Shown: positions 16,776 to 25,298 of the stretch, piece by piece | How positions within the stretch are numbered: the stretch's first letter is position 1 | Layout of the letters: every line of letters starts with the position of its first letter | Origin: Lacipirellula parvula | Lineage (GTDB): Bacteria > Planctomycetota > Planctomycetia > Pirellulales > Lacipirellulaceae | Direction of reading: 5' to 3' | DNA: 64,000 bases | NCBI RefSeq assembly: GCF_009177095.1 | Contig: NZ_AP021861.1 | Location: forward strand, 620,001 to 684,000 | Notes under the pieces: model-generated | The model's database searches: none | Seen by the model: the letters and a program-made list of their open reading frames with translations, nothing else | Told to the model about the DNA's origin: nothing | Position numbers and translations under genes: made by a program

Positions 16776-17879
16776 CTACGGCAACTCATCGACATAGCGC
16801 TGCAGCTGCGCCGACAACAACGCGAGATCCTTCCCAAACGCCGACGTAAAATCTGCCATCCGCTCCTGCGGCGTGTAATCGCTAAACGCCGGTCGCGCGG
16901 CCACGCGTGCCAAGTAATTGCTGTACTCCTGCGGCCGCGTCTCGCACAAGTAGAACGTCAGCATCCACGCCTCGGCATACGCGCTGACGGCATGGCTCTG
17001 AAACGGCGCATCGCTCGCCACGAGCCGCGTCAGCCAATCGGCCGGGCGGTTTTTCGCGCCGCTGCGGAAGTCGCCGAGGCGTTCTTGATTGATCCGCGCC
17101 GCCTGTTGCTGCAGCGAAGCGTTGTCCCACACGCCGCGGGCTTCGAACATCATCGCCAGCCCTTCCAACAGCCACCGCGGCTGCACGGCAAAGCGACGAT
17201 GCACGCCGACGTTGTAGGCCGTTTGATGCGTCGCTTCGTGGATGATCGTTTCAGCATTCGTCGACCAGTCGGCGTCGCCGTTGTTCTCGGCCGTATCGAA
17301 CAAGAAGACGCGGTTGCTGATCGGCGAGTAGTGCCCCAGCGTGCCGGCCGGCAGCGGCGTGCCGTCGGCGGCGGCGTGGCGGTAATAGTCTTCCTGCGTG
17401 CGGAAGACGACCGCCACCAGCGGCGTCGCCGGTTCGGTGAGTCGAAAGCCGCGGACGCTCATGTAGTGGGTGAACGAACGGTAGAGCGCTTCCAGCCGCT
17501 CGCCCCACTCGCGCCACTCGCCATGCGGATGGACGACCACAAAGTGGGGCGTCATTGAGATCTCGAAGCTGCGGTCGAACTCGTCGCGCAGCTTGTTCTT
17601 CAGCTCTTGAGCACTGTAGCCGACGAAGCCCTTGCCGTAGCGCTTCGCATTCTTGGCGTCGCTTGGCTTGAATTCGTTGAGGGCGCCGTCGCGGCCGAGT
17701 AAATACATCTGCTGGTCGTTCCAAACGAGCGGCTGGCCGTCGACGGGTTTGCCCGCGACCATCGCCTGCATCATGAACGGCGCCGGAATGCTCGCCACTT
17801 GCTCGGCGCCAGCGGCCATGCAGGCCCAGAGGCTGCCGAGAACAATCGCGCCGATTGAGATTCGCCGGGTCGGTTTCAT
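16776..17879 (-). CDS. Secreted DUF1570 protein
   Basis: This 367-residue protein starts at MKPTRRISIGAIV with a signal peptide ending near AAGA (about residue 24). The central part contains IIHEATHQTAYN and then WLLEGLAMMFE. This arrangement of HExxH-like HEATH followed by a downstream Glu is typical of DUF1570 and gluzincin-like putative metallopeptidases. No substrate is known. I rejected a longer in-frame start at 17993 because it would put 38 extra residues in front of the signal peptide. Confidence 0.82.
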   Translation of the reverse strand: MKPTRRISIGAIVLGSLWACMAAGAEQVASIPAPFMMQAMVAGKPVDGQPLVWNDQQMYLLGRDGALNEFKPSDAKNAKRYGKGFVGYSAQELKNKLRDEFDRSFEISMTPHFVVVHPHGEWREWGERLEALYRSFTHYMSVRGFRLTEPATPLVAVVFRTQEDYYRHAAADGTPLPAGTLGHYSPISNRVFLFDTAENNGDADWSTNAETIIHEATHQTAYNVGVHRRFAVQPRWLLEGLAMMFEARGVWDNASLQQQAARINQERLGDFRSGAKNRPADWLTRLVASDAPFQSHAVSAYAEAWMLTFYLCETRPQEYSNYLARVAARPAFSDYTPQERMADFTSAFGKDLALLSAQLQRYVDELP

Positions 17880-18014
17880 GTTCAACTCTAGATCATTTCC
17901 GCCGGGCGGCGTGCGTCCCGGCGGCGATTGACGGTACAATCGGTGCGACCCCACTCGTCGCCGGCCCGCCGCCGGCCCCGTCCCCTTTCGCACCGTTGGG
18001 CCTGCACGACTCCT

Positions 18015-19424
18015 ATGCGATTCGCCACTCCCCTCCCCTGGGCTGCCCTGTTTTGCTCGATCGCGCTGCTGGCCGCGTCGATCTCACGGGCCGATGAACC
18101 CGCCGCTGAGAAGCCAGTTGCCGAAGAGTCTACCGCCGCTGAGAAGAGCGAAGCGGCGCCGGCCGACGACCCGCAGGTCGACAAAGCAGCGGTGGAAAAG
18201 CTCGTCGAGCAACTCGACGCCGCCGACAAAGCCGCTCGCGACGCGGCAGAGCAACAACTAATCGAATTGGGCGCGAAAAACGGCGTCGCTGCCGCGAGCG
18301 AGGCGTTCGTCAACCTGCTCCCCCAGCCCAACGACGAGATGCCGCAAGAAGTCCAAGTGCGGCTCGCGCGGATCGCCAACGAAATACGCCTCCGCATCGC
18401 CCAGCGGGCGATCGAGGGGACGACGCTGACGCTCGACGTCGCCGACGTCCCGTTGGCCGACGTGTTCAAGCAAATCGAAAAACAAACGGGCAACCGCCTG
18501 ATCGACTACCGCGACGAGTTCGGCCAGCCCGACGCGGAGAAGAAGGTCACCTACCGCGGCGCGAAGGAGCCGTTCTGGAAGGCCGTCGATACGATCCTCG
18601 ATAGCGTGCAAATGTCGCCCTACAGCGACGCGGGCGGCGAATCGCTCGCGATCATCGACCGCGATCAGGGCGTGCTCCGCCGCGGCGCCGGGCGGGCCGT
18701 TTACTCAGGCCCCTTCCGCATCGAACCGACTGGCGCCTCGTCGCAACGCGGCATCCGCAATCCCGACCAGAGCGGCCTGTCGATCGATCTCGAAATTTCG
18801 TGGGAGCCGCGGCTGCGGCCGATTGGCCTCTCGATGCGGGCCGAGGATCTCAAAGCGACGTGCGACGATGGCCGCCCCACGCCGGTCGTCTCGGAAGACA
18901 TCGTGTTCGACGTCGAGGTCCAAGCCGAAAGCCGCGCCGTCGACGTCGTCGCCTCGCTGCAGCTGCCGGCCCGCACCTCGCAAAAGCTCGCCACCGTCGA
19001 AGGACGGATGACCGCGCTCGTGCCGGGACGGTTGGCAGAGCTGAAGTTCGACAACCTCGCCACTGCGAAAGACGTCACGAAGCGGGCTGGCGAAGTGGCC
19101 GTGACCATCGAACGCGTCACGAAGAATCAGGCCCTGTGGGAAATCTACATGCGGCTCAAAGTCGAGGGGAGCGACGCCGGCCTCAGCGCCGACGGCGGCT
19201 GGGTCTTTCAGAACACCGCGAAGCTCGTCGACAAGAAAGGCCAATCGCTCGACAACGCCGGATTCGAAACGACGATGCAAACCGAAGACGAAATCTGCTT
19301 CGCGTTCTTCTACGAACTCCCCGAAGGCCGCGAGCTGAAAGACTACGACTGGGTCTACCGCACCCCGGCGTCGGTGGTCTCGGTGCCTGTCGATTTCAAA
19401 CTCGAAAACGTGCCGCTGCCGTAG
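18015..19424 (+). CDS. Secreted protein with STN-like segment
   Basis: This 469-residue protein has a signal peptide (PWAALFCSIALLAASISRA), an acidic Ala/Glu-rich linker with coiled-coil character (residues 25-80), and a segment LDVADVPLADVFKQIEKQTG. That segment has the pattern of the short secretin/TonB N-terminal (STN) fold. The C-terminal half looks like beta-rich domains (SIDLEISWEPRLRPIGLSM). It is probably periplasmic. It diverges from the DUF1570 gene with 135 bases between the starts. Confidence 0.7.
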   Translation: MRFATPLPWAALFCSIALLAASISRADEPAAEKPVAEESTAAEKSEAAPADDPQVDKAAVEKLVEQLDAADKAARDAAEQQLIELGAKNGVAAASEAFVNLLPQPNDEMPQEVQVRLARIANEIRLRIAQRAIEGTTLTLDVADVPLADVFKQIEKQTGNRLIDYRDEFGQPDAEKKVTYRGAKEPFWKAVDTILDSVQMSPYSDAGGESLAIIDRDQGVLRRGAGRAVYSGPFRIEPTGASSQRGIRNPDQSGLSIDLEISWEPRLRPIGLSMRAEDLKATCDDGRPTPVVSEDIVFDVEVQAESRAVDVVASLQLPARTSQKLATVEGRMTALVPGRLAELKFDNLATAKDVTKRAGEVAVTIERVTKNQALWEIYMRLKVEGSDAGLSADGGWVFQNTAKLVDKKGQSLDNAGFETTMQTEDEICFAFFYELPEGRELKDYDWVYRTPASVVSVPVDFKLENVPLP

Positions 19425-19428
19425 TCAG

Positions 19429-19507
19429 AAATGACGAATGCTTAAATGACGAATGAAGGACGCAAGCGTATTGCATTCGTCATTCGTCATTCGTCATTCG
19501 ATCATTA
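19429..19507. repeat. Inverted repeat, 'AATGACGAATGACGAA' family, copy 2
   Basis: The left part is AATGACGAATGCTTAAATGA plus CGAATG. The right part holds three tandem CATTCGT units (19474-19500). The element spans the space between the convergent genes 18015-19424 and 19480-20076, and it supplies the last codons and the stop of the latter. Confidence 0.85.
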
Positions 19508-20076
19508 CCTGCTTGCGGCAGAATGAGCCCGCCAAGTTCCACGATCGGCGCCCCCGCCGTGCGGATTTCGTCGATCCACCCGCCGAGGCCAAGCGGATCG
19601 CTCGGGTCGCAGCGGAGCAGGTGTTCGATCACCTCAAGCGCCATGTCGCGCTTGCCAAGTTCCGCGAGGCACCACGCCAACCCGCGGCCGGCGTCGAAGA
19701 AGGGGCGATTCGCCGGATGGAGCGCCGGCACCGGCGTCGGGTGCTTCGCCTTCGCAAGGACGCGCTGCCCCACCTGATAGCCAAATCCAAAGTGCCCGCG
19801 GCCGAGGGCCACGTCGCCCATCGATTCGACGGCGAGCTTGCCCAGTAGGTAATGGGCCTCGATCATCTCGGGGCACGTTTCGACCAGCCAGCGGAGTTCG
19901 TCGACCGCCACGTCGGCTTCCCCGACGGCGATCATCTCGCGAACTTCTTCGAGATCTTCGGCGCACTCCATCACGTCGCGCGGATGGACGAGCACATACC
20001 CCTGCCCGCTGCGCATCCGTTCAACGGAAACGTGCGAGCTAGAGCGTGAAGATTTCCCTGAACGGCGTTTCGCCAT
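19480..20076 (-). CDS. TPR-like protein with repeat-derived C-terminus
   Basis: This 198-residue protein has a basic N-terminus (MAKRRSGKSSRSSSH) and two or three tetratricopeptide-like helix pairs (VDELRWLVETCPEMIEAHYL, CLAELGKRDMALEVIEHLL). Such proteins serve as scaffolds. The final residues GNDRMTNDE and the stop codon are encoded by the AATGACGAATG repeat, so the native end was probably different. An in-frame TTG lies one codon further upstream. Confidence 0.72.
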   Translation of the reverse strand: MAKRRSGKSSRSSSHVSVERMRSGQGYVLVHPRDVMECAEDLEEVREMIAVGEADVAVDELRWLVETCPEMIEAHYLLGKLAVESMGDVALGRGHFGFGYQVGQRVLAKAKHPTPVPALHPANRPFFDAGRGLAWCLAELGKRDMALEVIEHLLRCDPSDPLGLGGWIDEIRTAGAPIVELGGLILPQAGNDRMTNDE

Positions 20077-20079
20077 CAA

Positions 20080-20317
20080 TAACTGGTTCCCATGTCCCTC
20101 GAATCAAATGTGGCGAGGGGTTAAATGCGTTGCCCGCGAATGACGCGAATGTACGCTAATGAATTGAACTCAAATACTTTCAACACAGAGGACACAGAGA
20201 TCACGGAGAAGTGCACCGAACTTAACGCCGCAAGTCTTCTCCGAGTCCTCTGTGCTCTCTGTGTTAAATCTCCCCCGCATTTCTTTCGCGACCATTCGCG
20301 TCATTCGCGGGCTATTC
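20080..20317. other. Intergenic gap with nested palindrome
   Basis: The space between the TPR gene and the mtdB stop codon is mostly the repeat element at 20133-20311. No gene is seen. Confidence 0.6.
20133..20311. repeat. Nested inverted repeat, 'CCCGCGAATGACGCGAATG' family
   Basis: The outer arms are CCCGCGAATGACGCGAATG at 20133 and CATTCGCGTCATTCGCGGG ending at 20311. The inner arms are AACACAGAGGACACAGAG (20182-20199, continuing to 20210) and CTCTGTGCTCTCTGTGTT (20248-20265). The architecture matches the element at 2609-2814 although the sequences are unrelated. It ends 6 bases from the mtdB stop codon. Confidence 0.9.
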
Positions 20318-21181
20318 CTAAAGCTCTTTCCCAATCGCATAAATCTCATCCGCATCGAGCACCAGGTCGTTGCGGGTAAACAGCTTCGCGATCGCCGCTT
20401 TGTGAATCTTCATTTTCGTCCCGCCGACGCCGAGGGCGCCGTAGCAGACGATGGCGCCATGGTGCGTCGCCTTATCGGTTGGCGCCACGTCGCCCAGGCC
20501 GTGGGCCGGCACGGCGTTCAAGTCGATCGCCGCCTGCAGGCCCGCCGCTTGGGCGAGGTAGCCCTTCGGCAGCAGCTCCACCCCGGGCGGGCCGCAGGCG
20601 ATCACCGCCTGGGCGCCTTCCACCGCCGTCGCCGCGGCCATCGCGTTTTCGTTCGTCCATGCCGTGAGATCGGCGCCCGGCACGATCCGGCTGATCTTGT
20701 CGCACGTCCCCTCGGCATGCGTCAACTTGCGAGAAGCCACCCGCACGCGAGCCCCTTCGCTCGCCAGCAGCCGCACCACTCGCCGACCGACGGCGCCCGT
20801 CCCAGCCAGCACGGTGACGATCGCTCCCGAGAGCGGCACATGCCGCCGCGCCGCAAGCACCGCCGCGGCCGCCGTCGTGTTCGCCCCGTTGGCGTCGAGC
20901 ATCACCGACACCCGCATCGGCCCGAAGAACGCCTCGGTCGCCGCCTTGAGCAGCCCTTCGGCCACTGTTACGTCCGACCCGCCAATAAACACGGCCGTAT
21001 TCTTCAGCTCCTGCGGCCCGCGCGTGAACATGGCGCCGTACACCAAGTCGCGCACCTGAGCCGCCGCCACGCCGCCATGGCGAAACAAAAAGTCGACGCC
21101 CGAATCAACCGCCACCACGCCGTCAAACACGCTCGGCTGCGGATCAGCGTCGAGGCAGACCAGAATCTTTTTGAGAGACAT
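20318..21181 (-). CDS. mtdB: NAD(P)-dependent methylene-H4MPT dehydrogenase
   Basis: This 287-residue enzyme oxidises methylene-tetrahydromethanopterin to methenyl-H4MPT in cytoplasmic formaldehyde oxidation. The N-terminus (MSLKKILVCLDADPQPSVFD), FFGPMRVSVMLDANGANTTA and the Rossmann motif VLAGTGAVGRRV match MtdB of Methylorubrum. The C-terminal GALGVGGTKMKIHKA and FTRNDLVLDADEIYAIGKEL also match. I started at 21181 because the in-frame extension runs through a repeat. fae lies 230 bases upstream on the same strand but is separated by a terminator and repeats. Confidence 0.92.
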   Translation of the reverse strand: MSLKKILVCLDADPQPSVFDGVVAVDSGVDFLFRHGGVAAAQVRDLVYGAMFTRGPQELKNTAVFIGGSDVTVAEGLLKAATEAFFGPMRVSVMLDANGANTTAAAAVLAARRHVPLSGAIVTVLAGTGAVGRRVVRLLASEGARVRVASRKLTHAEGTCDKISRIVPGADLTAWTNENAMAAATAVEGAQAVIACGPPGVELLPKGYLAQAAGLQAAIDLNAVPAHGLGDVAPTDKATHHGAIVCYGALGVGGTKMKIHKAAIAKLFTRNDLVLDADEIYAIGKEL

Positions 21182-21209
21182 AGATGTGAGTGACTGGTAA
21201 CTAGTGACT

Positions 21210-21316
21210 GGTAGCCGCGGGTCAACGACCCGCCGGAGCGACTTCAAATGGGGAATGTCGAATGTGGAATGGGGAGCAGCATCCCCTCCCCCATTCCACA
21301 TTCAGCATTCCCCACT
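21210..21316. repeat. Repeat, 'GTAGCCGCGG' outer arm plus 'GAATGTGGAATGGGG' inner pair
   Basis: The left outer arm GTAGCCGCGGGTCAACGACC (21211 on) continues as CGCCGGAGCGA. The inner pair is GGGGAATGTCGAATGTGGAA (21250 on) and TTCCACATTCAGCATTCCCC (ending at 21313). No right outer arm is present, so this is a partial element. It lies in the mtdB leader. Confidence 0.85.
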
Positions 21317-21320
21317 AAAT

Positions 21321-21359
21321 AAAAAAGCCACGCGCCGCGCCCAGCGCGACGCGTGGCCC
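21321..21359 (-). terminator. Intrinsic terminator of fae
   Basis: On the minus strand, GGGCCACGCGTCGCGC and GCGCGGCGCGTGGC form a strong GC hairpin followed by TTTTTT. It lies about 55 bases after the fae stop codon and before mtdB, so fae can be transcribed as a single gene. Confidence 0.85.
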
Positions 21360-21411
21360 ATTCTCATTTCCAAGCAGCTGACTGCTGAACGCTGACAGCT
21401 GATCGCTTGAT

Positions 21412-21909
21412 TTAGAACCCACGGAACGGATGCGCCGCCGCATCCTTCCCAGCGAGCATTTCGTCGACGTTCGGCTTCCCTTCCATGGCGTTCTTGATCG
21501 CCATGACGGTCGCTTCGTAGTTGTAGTCGTAAATCTTCTTGTCGTCGGCCGCTTCCCAGTGGATGAACACGCCGCAGACGATCACCAGGTTCTCGACGTC
21601 GCCCTTCTTGATCACGCCGTTGGCGACCGAGTCGGCCACGGCCTTGGCAACGGCGGCTTGGGCCGGGCCGAACATTTGCACGGCTTGCTTGGCGCCCTTG
21701 ATTGTCACCTTGGTGATCATCACGGTCGCGGGCTTCACAGCCAGGTTCGGCGTGAGCACGGCCAGCAGGTTGCTGTGACCTTCGCTCTGACGGGCCAAGG
21801 CGTTGGCGAACGCCACGCCGACCGGACCGGCCTTGTCGCCGATCAGCAGGTCGATATGGGCAATTTCATTTCCTTCGCCAGCCAGTGCCTCTCCGATGAA
21901 CATCGACAT
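21412..21909 (-). CDS. fae: Formaldehyde-activating enzyme
   Basis: Fae speeds the condensation of formaldehyde with tetrahydromethanopterin to give methylene-H4MPT, the substrate of MtdB. This protein has 165 residues, the normal length. EIAHIDLLIG contains the catalytic histidine (His18 here, His17 in the reference enzyme). The signatures SLLAVLTPNL-like NLLAVLTPNL, AVQMFGPAQAAVA and VFIHWEAADDKKIYDYNYEA are near-diagnostic. An alternative ATG lies two codons downstream. A terminator follows the gene. Confidence 0.95.
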   Translation of the reverse strand: MSMFIGEALAGEGNEIAHIDLLIGDKAGPVGVAFANALARQSEGHSNLLAVLTPNLAVKPATVMITKVTIKGAKQAVQMFGPAQAAVAKAVADSVANGVIKKGDVENLVIVCGVFIHWEAADDKKIYDYNYEATVMAIKNAMEGKPNVDEMLAGKDAAAHPFRGF

Positions 21910-22148
21910 TCCTAGATTCTCCCACGCGAAAGGTAAGTTCGTTGATCGGCGAGCCGGCGATCGGCTCCCGGCTTCTGCCAGAGCGTCGCGGCCAGTCCCC
22001 GAGTCATTCGCCGGGGTAGCCTCCAGAGCCTCCGCCGCATCGCGGCGAGCCTAGCAGGATACCAGGGCCTGCGGGCGGTGTTAAGGATGCCGGTATTGGC
22101 GGCATTTTCGGCAAGGTTTCACGAAACGCCGCCCCGCCGCAACGGTTT

Positions 22149-22240
22149 TTAGCCCCCGGTTATTCAAACCGGGGGCGTGCGCGACTGCCCGATCGCGCCG
22201 GTGGCCCAAATCACCCCCGGTTTGAAGAACCGGGGGCTAA
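22149..22240. repeat. Paired hairpin repeat, 'CCCCCGGTTCTTCAAACCGGGGG', copy 2
   Basis: TTAGCCCCCGGTTATTCAAA plus CCGGGGG, then a spacer with GATCGCGCCG, then CCCCCGGTTTGAAGAACCGG plus GGGCTAA. It is nearly the same length and sequence as the copy at 16674-16766. Even parts of the spacer (GGCGTGCGC, ATCGCGCCG, CAAATCA) are shared. Confidence 0.92.
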
Positions 22241-22326
22241 TCCCCAATCGACGCCACGCTCCAATCGCGTCGCGCTCCCTCCGAACGATTCGCCCCCTTA
22301 ATTTCCCGCCACTTATCCAAATAAAG

Positions 22327-22356
22327 TTGACGCGCAACGCCGATCTGTGAAATACT
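22327..22356 (+). promoter_or_regulatory. Sigma-70-type promoter of the first DUF1559 gene
   Basis: TTGACG (22327-22332) and AATACT (22351-22356) are separated by 18 bases. The predicted leader is about 100 bases. Confidence 0.55.
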
Positions 22357-22461
22357 CCCGCCAGCAAGCGTCCGATCGGCTGGTAATTCTTTGGACAGAG
22401 GCCCAGCCGCGACGCGCTCGCGCCACATTCTTATCTCTCCAACGGAACAGGGAGTACAAAC

Positions 22462-23496
22462 ATGGCACATCGTGTCCGGGGGCGCCGCTGCGCCTTCACC
22501 TTGGTAGAACTGCTGGTGGTGATCGCCATCATCGGCACGCTCATGGGCTTATTGCTGCCCGCCGTGCAGAACGCTCGCGAGTCTGGACGCTCGAACGCTT
22601 GCCGATCGAACTTGGCGAACATTCAAAAAGCGATGACGACCTACGAGGTCGCCAACAAAGAGTATCCCGGTTACATCAATCCCATCGGAATCATGGGCGA
22701 CGGCCGAGCCAGTTGGGGGGCGATGATGCTGCCCTATATCGAGCAAACGCAATTGTGGGACGAACTGGTCGCGGGCCGACAGGCGGCCGCCCCAATCGAC
22801 GTTTACATTTGTCCCAGCAACCCGCCTCGCACCGAGGGCGGGCCCGCGATGTCCTATCTGGCCAATACGGGGTCGATTCAGGATGAGAAAATCAAAGATG
22901 AAAACGACGATTGCAGTATCGTCGAGAACCCCGGCAACGGGCTCTTCTTCGATCGAACCCGCAGCATCGGCCCGCCAGATGTCCGCGATCTGGAGCCAGA
23001 CTGTCAGAAGCCCCAACGCGATCCGATCATTCGCATGACGGCCGCCAGCGTTCAGGCGCAGGGCGACGGCTCAACCCACACGCTGATGTTCTCCGAAGGG
23101 ATCAACGCCCTCGCGTGGACCGGGCTCGCCCAGTCCGATAAAGCTTGGCACTACGGCTTTTGCTGGGAAGATCCGCTGACGATCAAAAACGCCACGACCA
23201 ACGGCGTTAGTTCGCCCGAACTCGTCGCCGATGCAAGCTACCGCGTGATCAACGGCGTCAAGGAGATCCTGCCGGAGTATCAAGGCGATAAGGCGCCAAA
23301 CACGGGCGTCGCCTCAAGTTTTCACCCAGGCGGCGTCAACGTCGCCTTCGTCGGCGGAGCCGTCCTGTTCCTGAGCGACCGGATCAGCCCGATCGTCTAC
23401 GCCCAACTGATGACGTCGAACCGGAAACTCTCGGACCTGGCCTACGGCGGTAAGCACGACCGCGATATGCCGACTCCGGGGCCGGACGACTACTGA
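22462..23496 (+). CDS. DUF1559 prepilin-like protein 1
   Basis: This 344-residue protein has a type IV prepilin-like N-terminus: a basic leader, then FTLVELLVVIAIIGTLMGLL, with cleavage expected before the Phe. The rest is the planctomycete-expanded DUF1559 domain, with CPSNPP, NGLFFDRTR, and a C-terminal SSFHPGGVNVAFVGG related to the H-x9-DG motif. These proteins are secreted or assembled through type II/pseudopilin-like machinery, but their function is not established. The ATG follows GGGAG in the leader. The paralogue at 23736 lies directly downstream. Confidence 0.92.
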   Translation: MAHRVRGRRCAFTLVELLVVIAIIGTLMGLLLPAVQNARESGRSNACRSNLANIQKAMTTYEVANKEYPGYINPIGIMGDGRASWGAMMLPYIEQTQLWDELVAGRQAAAPIDVYICPSNPPRTEGGPAMSYLANTGSIQDEKIKDENDDCSIVENPGNGLFFDRTRSIGPPDVRDLEPDCQKPQRDPIIRMTAASVQAQGDGSTHTLMFSEGINALAWTGLAQSDKAWHYGFCWEDPLTIKNATTNGVSSPELVADASYRVINGVKEILPEYQGDKAPNTGVASSFHPGGVNVAFVGGAVLFLSDRISPIVYAQLMTSNRKLSDLAYGGKHDRDMPTPGPDDY

Positions 23497-23735
23497 TCTG
23501 CCGCGTTTTGGGCCTCGGCGGCTTGCCTCGCCGCCAGGCGATCTCCAGATTCCCGCAAAGCCGCGGCTGACTTCTCCGTCAGCTGCGGATTTGCTGGACT
23601 TTCCCCCCGCTATTTGCGACAATTTGGAATGCAGGGTCGCGCACCCGGTGCGCCATTATTTCTCGTGTATCCTCGACCTGCGCGACCCAGGCCAGGGGCA
23701 CTCGTCATTCGGACAGAACAGGGAGAATCGCAGAG

Positions 23736-24824
23736 ATGAGGCTATCTAACCGTAAAGCATTTACGCTCGTCGAGCTACTGGTGGTGATCGCCATCATCGG
23801 CACCCTCGTCGGCTTGCTGCTCCCCGCTGTCCAAGCGGCCCGCGAAGCAGCTCGCCGTAACACCTGCGCGGCGAATCTGACGCAGCTGTCGAAGGCGCTG
23901 GCGATTCGCGAGACGTCGACCAAGGATCTGCCCGGCTACATCAATACGCTGGGGATCAAAGGCAGCACGAAGATGGTTCGCGCCCCGTGGTACGTCACTA
24001 TCTTCCCGCAGCTCGAGCAGAATCAGCTCTACCAGAACTGGAGTTCTGGAAACATGAGCTTCGACTTGGTGGAAGGCGGCAATTTCGCTGCACTGGAAAT
24101 TCTCAATTGCCCGAGCAACCCGCCCGTGATGCAAGGTCAGCCGCTCACGTCGTACGTAGCCAATACCGGTTGGCGTAATAAAGAGGGCTTCACCGGAAAG
24201 TCGGGCCACGTGAATCTTGAGAACGCCGCCAACGGCTTATTCTTCGACCGTACTCGGACGAGTGATTTGAAGAACCAGACGCCAACTCCGAACTGGGTGA
24301 CCTCGCAGGATTACCGCGACTCGAACGGCGCCCCGAAGGTGACCATGTCTTTCGCCTACGTACAGGGCAAGGGCGACGGCAGCACGAAGACGTTGATGCT
24401 CTCGGAAAGCTTGGCGTCGCTCTACTGGGCGTATGCCAATAGCAACGATTACACCACGGTCCAGGATCAGCCCTACCATTTCGGTTTCGGTTGGGAGCGT
24501 CCGGATTACATCGCCACCGACTTGAAGTCGCGAATCAACGGGTCGCGTGATCCAATTGCTTACGACAGCTACGCGCAGTCGTCTCAAGGGATGGATCAAA
24601 TGTTTAATACCGCCCCGTCAACGGGGGATTTGAATCCTCGTCCCGGCACAGCGTCGAGTAACCACCCCGGCGGCGTGAATGTCGCGTTCATGGCCGGCCA
24701 GGTCGAACTGCTCACCGATCAGATCGACCCGTTCGTCTTCGGCCAGCTGATGACGTCGAATCATAAGCAGTCAGATTTGCCGACGGACGCTGTCTCCGTC
24801 GAACCGAGCGACGACGCCTTCTAA
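23736..24824 (+). CDS. DUF1559 prepilin-like protein 2
   Basis: This 362-residue paralogue of the preceding gene shares LVELLVVIAIIGTLVGLLLP at the N-terminus, PGYINTLGIKG, ILNCPSNPP, the NGLFFDRTR block, VQGKGDGSTKTLMLSE, and SSNHPGGVNVAFMAG-Q near the C-terminus. It probably arose by tandem duplication. Both genes have the leader sequence GAACAGGGAG before the start. A strong terminator follows. Confidence 0.92.
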   Translation: MRLSNRKAFTLVELLVVIAIIGTLVGLLLPAVQAAREAARRNTCAANLTQLSKALAIRETSTKDLPGYINTLGIKGSTKMVRAPWYVTIFPQLEQNQLYQNWSSGNMSFDLVEGGNFAALEILNCPSNPPVMQGQPLTSYVANTGWRNKEGFTGKSGHVNLENAANGLFFDRTRTSDLKNQTPTPNWVTSQDYRDSNGAPKVTMSFAYVQGKGDGSTKTLMLSESLASLYWAYANSNDYTTVQDQPYHFGFGWERPDYIATDLKSRINGSRDPIAYDSYAQSSQGMDQMFNTAPSTGDLNPRPGTASSNHPGGVNVAFMAGQVELLTDQIDPFVFGQLMTSNHKQSDLPTDAVSVEPSDDAF

Positions 24825-24855
24825 GACGTCGCCGCGTTGCAGATCAACCAACGAC

Positions 24856-24890
24856 CCACGGGGCGCCCACTCGGCGCCCCGTGGTTTTTT
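24856..24890 (+). terminator. Intrinsic terminator after the DUF1559 pair
   Basis: CCACGGGGCGCC and GGCGCCCCGTGG form a perfect 12-bp stem with a 5-base loop, followed by TTTTTT. Confidence 0.93.
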
Positions 24891-24921
24891 GTGCGCCCTA
24901 ACGACCGCACGCGTCATTCCC

Positions 24922-25016
24922 TAGCCCGGGGCTCTGCCCGAGGGACGGCACCCATTCCGACAGGCCTCACTGCGCGCAAAAGCCATCCCCGGGCAAAGCC
25001 CGGGGCTATTTTTTTC
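24922..25016. repeat. Inverted repeat, 'TAGCCCGGGGCT' type, terminator-like right end
   Basis: The left unit is TAGCCCGGGGCTCTGCCCGA. The right unit is CCCCGGGCAAAGCCCGGGGC plus TA, followed by eight T residues. The right hairpin could also end transcription on the plus strand. Confidence 0.75.
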
Positions 25017-25075
25017 GGCCCACTTTTGTGTTGAAACTGGGCCACCCATTTCGCTAGCCTGAATTAACGCTCTCG

Positions 25076-25298
25076 CCTCGTTCCCACGCTCCGCGTGGGA
25101 ACGACCTGTCCGACGCTCCGCGTCGCGGGCCGAAGCCGGGCAGAGAGAGGCCCAAAGGGCGCCATGTCGTCGCGCAGCGTCGACATGCGAACGATCGTTG
25201 GATGTCGAGGCGCAGAGGGGCGACTGCGGCTCCCGCTCAGGCAGGACGCGACGCAGCGCGTCGACTCAAACGTTCCCACGCGGAGCGTGGGAACGAGC
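25076..25298. repeat. Nested palindrome, 'CGTTCCCACGCTCCGCGTGG' family, copy 1
   Basis: The outer arms are CTCGTTCCCACGCTCCGCG (to 25103) and CGCGGAGCGTGGGAACGAG (to 25298). The inner arms are CGACGCTCCGCGTCG and CGACGCAGCGCGTCG. Every arm is also self-complementary. Confidence 0.85.

Larger units (their letters stand above)
21910..22461. other. Intergenic gap between divergent fae and DUF1559 genes
   Basis: This 552-base gap holds the hairpin repeat at 22149-22240, a promoter-like sequence at 22327-22356, and presumably the fae promoter. No gene is seen. Confidence 0.6.
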
